Shown: in pieces, positions 34,199 through 38,726 of the stretch
How the letters are laid out: every line of letters begins with the position of its first letter
Numbering within the stretch: the stretch's first letter is position 1
Assembly (NCBI GenBank): GCA_025352825.1
Contig: JANXSG010000190.1
Coordinates: 1 to 38,726 of the forward strand
DNA length: 38,726 nt
Source: Chthonomonadaceae bacterium
GTDB taxonomy: Bacteria > Armatimonadota > Chthonomonadetes > Chthonomonadales > Chthonomonadaceae
Reading direction: 5' to 3'
Translations under genes and position numbers: made by a program
The notes under the pieces: model-generated
Told to the model about the DNA's origin: nothing
Databases searched by the model: none
The model's input: the letters and a program-made list of their open reading frames with translations, nothing else

Positions 34199-37100
34199 TT
34201 GGCTGACCTAATCCAGATGGGTGAATTCATGACCGGTGGCGAAGAGCGGACGGCAATACGCCTTCGCGATAACCTCCCAGGTAATTGGAAGATAATTGCG
34301 AATAAAGTCATTCCTTTTCCTAATGGTGTCAGTCGCGAAATCGATTTCATAATCCTAGGCACAAATCGCATCTTCGTTGTGGATAGCAAAGGTCTTCGTG
34401 GCAAGATTCATGGTACTGATGCATATTGGATTTTAGCTAGCGGTGAAAGCCGTGACAACCCACTCAATAAAGTTGAAATGATTGCCCGAAGCCTGGCGGG
34501 CCGCATCAGAGCTGAAGTTCCCTTTATTAGGGACGGGTTGGGAAACGCGCCTTTTGTAGAAGCCGTCATCGTGTTCTCTGATGCCGATGTAGAATTCTTG
34601 ATACAAGAACCGCGTAGAGATCACATCCTTAAACTAGCAGACTCCGACGCCGCACTCAAGCGGCTAGACCGATTGGGTAAGGACAAAAGTATTGCACCTT
34701 TCCGCGATAAGATTTTGCAACGTTTAAATCTCCTTCCACCGCGTGAAACACTCCCGAAACTCATCAACACTTTCCGTATCATTGAACCGCTTGCTGATGG
34801 ACCACACTATCGTGCCTTCCTAGCGCAGAACGAGGCAGACGCTGCTTCGCCGCGCCGACTTAAGATGTATCGACTAAGCGGTCTTTCTGTGGAGGAACGA
34901 GAAGAGCAAAAGAGACTGATCTTTCGTGATTACAGCGCTTTGGTACGCCTCGCTGAAACCCGACTTACGCCAGGCGTTGATTCGCCATTTAGTTGGGCCG
35001 ACGATCAATATATGATTGTGCCACAACGAATCTTTAATCTGCCTTCGCTTCGGTCGACATATTCTGTCACCGTCAACAATACACCACTTGTTTTTCGCCT
35101 TAAACTGGCTGAGCGGCTGCTATCGGGCCTCAAAACTTTACACACGAATGGCGTCCTCCATCGTAATCTAACTCCAGATAATATATTCGTAGATGCCTCT
35201 ATCGACCCACCACGAATCGGATTCGCTGATTTCGACTTTGCTCGCATTCCAGGTTCTCAATCTATCGCTACGACAATAGATGAACTTATTTCTTACACAC
35301 CTTATCTTGCTCCGGAAATTAAAATTGGAGCGAGTTTTGCCGATGAAACTACAGACGTATTCGCGCTCGGAGTGATATTGCTTGAACTCTTTACCGGGCA
35401 GTCCGCAGATGAATTGCGTGACCATGATGGAAATCTACGTTGCCCGCAACTCACTTCGGATGATCCTCTCTTGACACCTCAGGAGATGGATGATTTGCGT
35501 GACATTCTTAACTTAATGATTGCATCCGATTCTCGTCTGCGTAGCAACGTGGATGACGGATATCAACTAGTAAAAGATCTTCTTGCGTCTCGCCAGAAAC
35601 GCGATGTTTCATCGCCTGCCTCTATCCCGTCTGTCAGAGAAAATCAGAATGCTGCCCAAACGTCGTCCGTTCTTACTTCCATTGGAATTTATCAGCCTAA
35701 CGACTACGTCGGAGAACGATATAAAATCGAGCGAATATTGGGGCAGGGCGTAACGGCAAATACTTACCTCGCCTATGATGATGTGGCTAACGATCTTTAT
35801 GTTTTAAAGCAAATTAGACATCGGGATGAAGCTGACCGTTTAGCCCGGAATGAGTTTGCTGCGCTAAAACGGTTACATCATCCCAACATAGTGCGCGTAG
35901 TAGATGTGTTTTCATCCCGCGATCCATTTCAGTTAAAGATGGAATACGTCGCAGGAGATTCATTATTTGACCTCTGGCAAAGACATGATTTTCCGTGGGA
36001 ATGGGAAAAAGTGGCTACCTTTGGAGACGCTGCTCTGAGCGCACTGGAGTATTTGGAAGAAAAAGGGGTGGCGCATCGAGATATATCTGGCCGAAATGTC
36101 ATGGTACTACCGGACGGAAAGCCAAAGATAATCGATTTCGGATTTGCAAGCCCTGTTAGAGATTTGAATGAAACTCAAGTTGGCACTGCTCTCTATCGCG
36201 CCCCTGAATTGGAACACGGTGAAAGTTGGAACAAAACATGCGATGCTTATGCTATGGCAGTTCTGCTTTACCAAATGCTTTTGGGCGAAATTCCGTTTGA
36301 GCAAACCATAAGCGGGAATTATGATAAAACAGCAGTCCACTCGATGCCGACGATAGTAGGCGGAGATATCGATACAACTCGAAAAGCAGAATTGGGTGGC
36401 GTTCTGCTACGTGCATTATCTTCAGAAAGATCAGCACGATTCGATTCGGTTCACGCGTTTCGAGTCGCATTTCACGAAGCAATCCGCTTCACAACAAGGG
36501 AGGCCGTGGAAGCAATCGGCGAGCGTCGGATCAATTTTTGGGTTCAAAATATTCAAGGATTGTACCGTAACAGTCGAGTCGGGAATGCGGACAACCGTGG
36601 ACTGGACTCGCTTTTCGCTCGTGATACCTACGTTCCAACCAGATTAGATACGGAACTCCGCCCGCGTTTGTTTGGCGACAATCCATTTCAGGACGAAGCG
36701 CGCTACGCCGTGCTTTTATTAAGTGGAAATCCCGGTGATGGGAAAACAGCATTTTTGGAAACCTTGCGCCATGATCTCGAAACTCGTGGTGCAACAACGC
36801 TGCGCGTTGACAAAAACGGTTGGCAATACATTTTAGACGGACACACCTACGCTGCCAATTACGATGCTTCCGAATCTCATAATGGTAAACGCGCAAATGA
36901 ACTACTGGAAGAAATCCTGGAACCTTTTCAAGGAACCGCATTCAACGTTAAAAACTACACTGCTTTGCTGGCAATCAACGATGGAAAGCTACGTGACTTT
37001 TTGCTGAATAATGCACTCTACCCTGAGCTTGGTGAACAGGTACGGCGTTTGCTTGAGCAAACAGGAGAACCTACCGATCCGCGCATAGCATTGATAGACT

Positions 37101-38314
37101 TGAAACAGCGGTCTATAGTGAGTGGTACGCTCGACAAGAACAAAGATGATCTATTCGAATTAACTTTGAACAAACTACTAGATAAGAGTGGATGGCAGGA
37201 CTGCGAATCTTGTCGCGCTCGACAAGCCTGCCCGATGAAGTTTAATCGCGATTCTCTTTCAGATTCGGAAAACGGAGGTACAGTTCGAGGTCGACTTCGC
37301 AATTTGTTGCAAATAATGCATCTAAGAAATGAACGCCATATTACAATGCGAGATATGCGCTCAATGCTGGCATTCATTATTGCGGGCAATGCGACATGCG
37401 AGGAGATTCATGATGCTCTTGAAAGCGGGCGAATTGCCGAAGAAGCTACCAGTCGTCTATATTTCATGGCCGCTTTCAACCCACTCGGTGAAAGTGACGA
37501 AACACTGCAATACCTTGCCGGTTCCGACCCCAGTCGAACTGCTGTACCGCGATTGGATCAGTTCCTATTTTTTCGTCGCAGCCACAACAGACAGGAAGAA
37601 ATTGAACGTGTGCTATTTTCGCTTAAAGAGCGTTCGACTACCCCCTTGCAAGCGCTGCAACCGGTGGCGCTGGGTGCAGAATGGCACGTCGCGCTGAAAC
37701 GACGAGTATTCTTTGAAGGTGATCACGAAGCTTTGAAAATGGAAGCTGTGCCTCTACCCGATCCCCAGTCGCTACTACCATACCGCCACTTCAACGCTTT
37801 TCTGCAAGCCGCATGCAACGAAACCCCACCCAATATATTACGGGATAATATATGCGAAGCTATTTCACGCGCCAATGGAATTGTTGAGTCGTACGATACT
37901 CATTTGTGCGTTCGTACAGCGCGCAATGACTCGCTCGATTTAACTGTGTTTAAGAAATTCCCTGTATCCGAATTTATATGCGAGGTTGGTAAAGCCCCGA
38001 CCTCGCAAGTGGAATCTCTACCGAATACTATTCGATTTAGCCACATAAAAAGTGATGCTGTATTAATAGTAAGCCTGGATCTCTTCGAAATTTTAATGCG
38101 TTTCACAGAAGGGTATCGCGAGGGCATCGAGGAACAGGAGCCATTCATAATTGACCTAGCCCAGTTTCAGAATCGTCTACTTAACCAACGCGCTGTTGAA
38201 CTGCTGCTTCTTGAAGGTGGGCGTCAGATGCATCGCGTTCGTCAACAGCGAGGCAAAATTGAATTATTGCCTCTGCACGAATCTAGCGCAGAAGCGACAA
38301 AAGGAAAACGATGA
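34199..38314 (+). CDS. NERD-pseudokinase-Ser/Thr kinase-NTPase fusion protein, candidate defence protein
   Basis: A 1371-residue multidomain protein, soluble. Residues 10-130 are a NERD nuclease-like domain (E47-I-D49, then VVDSK with D62 and K64). A first kinase fold (about 186-470) has HRN (321-323) for HRD and DFD (344-346) for DFG, so it is probably inactive. A second kinase (508-755) is complete: GQGVTANTY loop, K537, HRD 626-628, DFG 646-648, APE 668-670. From about 770 to the end there is a P-loop NTPase: Walker A GNPGDGKT (843-850) and a cysteine cluster C1002-x2-C1005-x5-C1011. The start is TTG, with AGGGGA six bases upstream. NERD plus kinase recalls PglW of BREX type 2; the C-terminal part recalls DptF-like ATPases. 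It overlaps the next gene by ATGA. Confidence 0.85.
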   Translation: MADLIQMGEFMTGGEERTAIRLRDNLPGNWKIIANKVIPFPNGVSREIDFIILGTNRIFVVDSKGLRGKIHGTDAYWILASGESRDNPLNKVEMIARSLAGRIRAEVPFIRDGLGNAPFVEAVIVFSDADVEFLIQEPRRDHILKLADSDAALKRLDRLGKDKSIAPFRDKILQRLNLLPPRETLPKLINTFRIIEPLADGPHYRAFLAQNEADAASPRRLKMYRLSGLSVEEREEQKRLIFRDYSALVRLAETRLTPGVDSPFSWADDQYMIVPQRIFNLPSLRSTYSVTVNNTPLVFRLKLAERLLSGLKTLHTNGVLHRNLTPDNIFVDASIDPPRIGFADFDFARIPGSQSIATTIDELISYTPYLAPEIKIGASFADETTDVFALGVILLELFTGQSADELRDHDGNLRCPQLTSDDPLLTPQEMDDLRDILNLMIASDSRLRSNVDDGYQLVKDLLASRQKRDVSSPASIPSVRENQNAAQTSSVLTSIGIYQPNDYVGERYKIERILGQGVTANTYLAYDDVANDLYVLKQIRHRDEADRLARNEFAALKRLHHPNIVRVVDVFSSRDPFQLKMEYVAGDSLFDLWQRHDFPWEWEKVATFGDAALSALEYLEEKGVAHRDISGRNVMVLPDGKPKIIDFGFASPVRDLNETQVGTALYRAPELEHGESWNKTCDAYAMAVLLYQMLLGEIPFEQTISGNYDKTAVHSMPTIVGGDIDTTRKAELGGVLLRALSSERSARFDSVHAFRVAFHEAIRFTTREAVEAIGERRINFWVQNIQGLYRNSRVGNADNRGLDSLFARDTYVPTRLDTELRPRLFGDNPFQDEARYAVLLLSGNPGDGKTAFLETLRHDLETRGATTLRVDKNGWQYILDGHTYAANYDASESHNGKRANELLEEILEPFQGTAFNVKNYTALLAINDGKLRDFLLNNALYPELGEQVRRLLEQTGEPTDPRIALIDLKQRSIVSGTLDKNKDDLFELTLNKLLDKSGWQDCESCRARQACPMKFNRDSLSDSENGGTVRGRLRNLLQIMHLRNERHITMRDMRSMLAFIIAGNATCEEIHDALESGRIAEEATSRLYFMAAFNPLGESDETLQYLAGSDPSRTAVPRLDQFLFFRRSHNRQEEIERVLFSLKERSTTPLQALQPVALGAEWHVALKRRVFFEGDHEALKMEAVPLPDPQSLLPYRHFNAFLQAACNETPPNILRDNICEAISRANGIVESYDTHLCVRTARNDSLDLTVFKKFPVSEFICEVGKAPTSQVESLPNTIRFSHIKSDAVLIVSLDLFEILMRFTEGYREGIEEQEPFIIDLAQFQNRLLNQRAVELLLLEGGRQMHRVRQQRGKIELLPLHESSAEATKGKR

Positions 38315-38726
38315 GTATTTCCATCCCTAAAGACATGGTCGGCTATAAATATGATCGACTATGTACCATTGAATATAATAATTTCGATGTAGAAATGTTG
38401 CTGCCAGCCCTATTCTGGCTTGTTTGTTCTAAAGGTCGAGAACGACGAGCTGGCGTAAAAATTGCGAATATCACGATTGAGGGAAGACTTGAAAGTCTAG
38501 TCAGTCATGATAAATTGAAAGGATTTAATGCCGAAGATGGTATACGACTGCTTGATAAATGGGTACGGACAAGCCTGATTAAAACAAGCCGAATAGGGCG
38601 TGCAAAGGATAGGGGTGAACAAATAGCATACGTCCGTCCGCTATCATTTTTAACGTATAAGCCTACTTTACCAACTCAAAGTAGCAGGCTTCGCCAGGTG
38701 CATTCATTTATATATAATCTTTGCCG
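38311..38726 (+). CDS. Protein coupled to the kinase fusion, N-terminal 138 residues (cut by window edge)
   Basis: The ATG at 38311 overlaps the TGA of the kinase fusion gene (ATGA), so the two are translationally coupled. The 138 visible residues are uninterrupted: MSISIPKDMVGYKYDRLCTI at the start, a hydrophobic MLLPALFWLVCSKG segment, and a basic region (RLLDKWVRTSLIKTSRIGRA, then RGEQIAYVRPLSFLTY) that resembles a winged helix. I do not recognise a family. Its tight link suggests it works with the kinase-NTPase, perhaps as the DNA-recognition or effector part. Confidence 0.75.
   Translation, partial: MSISIPKDMVGYKYDRLCTIEYNNFDVEMLLPALFWLVCSKGRERRAGVKIANITIEGRLESLVSHDKLKGFNAEDGIRLLDKWVRTSLIKTSRIGRAKDRGEQIAYVRPLSFLTYKPTLPTQSSRLRQVHSFIYNLC

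Noticed and set aside
1-38726. tRNA or rRNA genes
   Set aside because: No cloverleaf with TTCRA-type arm or rRNA-like conserved sequence was noticed in any intergenic stretch; a covariance-model search would be decisive.

Overview
The window looks like a chromosomal segment from a free-living bacterium of moderate GC with dispersed C/G-rich palindromes between genes. The mix of genes (a glycine-rich single-RRM protein, a DgoD-type enolase-superfamily enzyme, SASA and GDSL esterases, a phytanoyl-CoA dioxygenase-like gene, fused ribBA beside ribH) would suit Armatimonadota or a similar environmental phylum. No rRNA or other marker fixes this, so the placement is a guess.

Layout. 1-3.0 kb (minus): a signalling operon of an ANTAR response regulator, a GAF-GAF-HisKA_2 histidine kinase and an HD-GYP protein cut by the window edge. 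3.2-6.3 kb (plus): a consensus promoter, a membrane protein with the aspartate and PAL motifs of presenilin-like proteases, endonuclease III and an acyltransferase-3 protein. 6.4-9.4 kb (plus): a galactonate dehydratase-like enzyme and a secreted SASA esterase. 9.4-11.2 kb (minus): ribBA and ribH. 11.5-13.7 kb (plus): a small zinc ribbon, an RRM protein with a perfect promoter, long leader and strong terminator, and a serine hydrolase. 14.2-20.0 kb (minus): a MarR-HlyD-ABC ATPase-permease-MFS efflux operon. 20.5-25.4 kb: a secreted jelly-roll-like protein, an Mrp ATPase, an ABM-domain protein, a broken mazEF-like pair, a type 4 uracil-DNA glycosylase and a HIT protein.

25.7-38.7 kb is an accessory region with a defence flavour. 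A type IIG restriction-modification gene is one long frame with two in-frame TAG codons. A phytanoyl-CoA dioxygenase-like gene has three in-frame stops, a 64-codon frame has one, and a DUF488 gene has one; none of these shows a frameshift. A GDSL esterase among them is intact. A 1.6-kb gene-poor stretch holds an array with a nearly exact 21-bp period. The last 4.5 kb carries the most unusual locus: a 1371-residue protein combining a NERD nuclease-like domain, a degenerate kinase, a complete Ser/Thr kinase and a P-loop NTPase with a cysteine cluster. It overlaps by ATGA the start of a second gene that runs off the window. This looks like the first part of a kinase-based defence operon related in concept to PglW/BREX type 2, but with an architecture I cannot match to a named system.

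Compact efflux, riboflavin and repair operons lie to the left; accessory and decaying genes lie to the right. The boundary is marked by the broken toxin-antitoxin pair near 23.7 kb.
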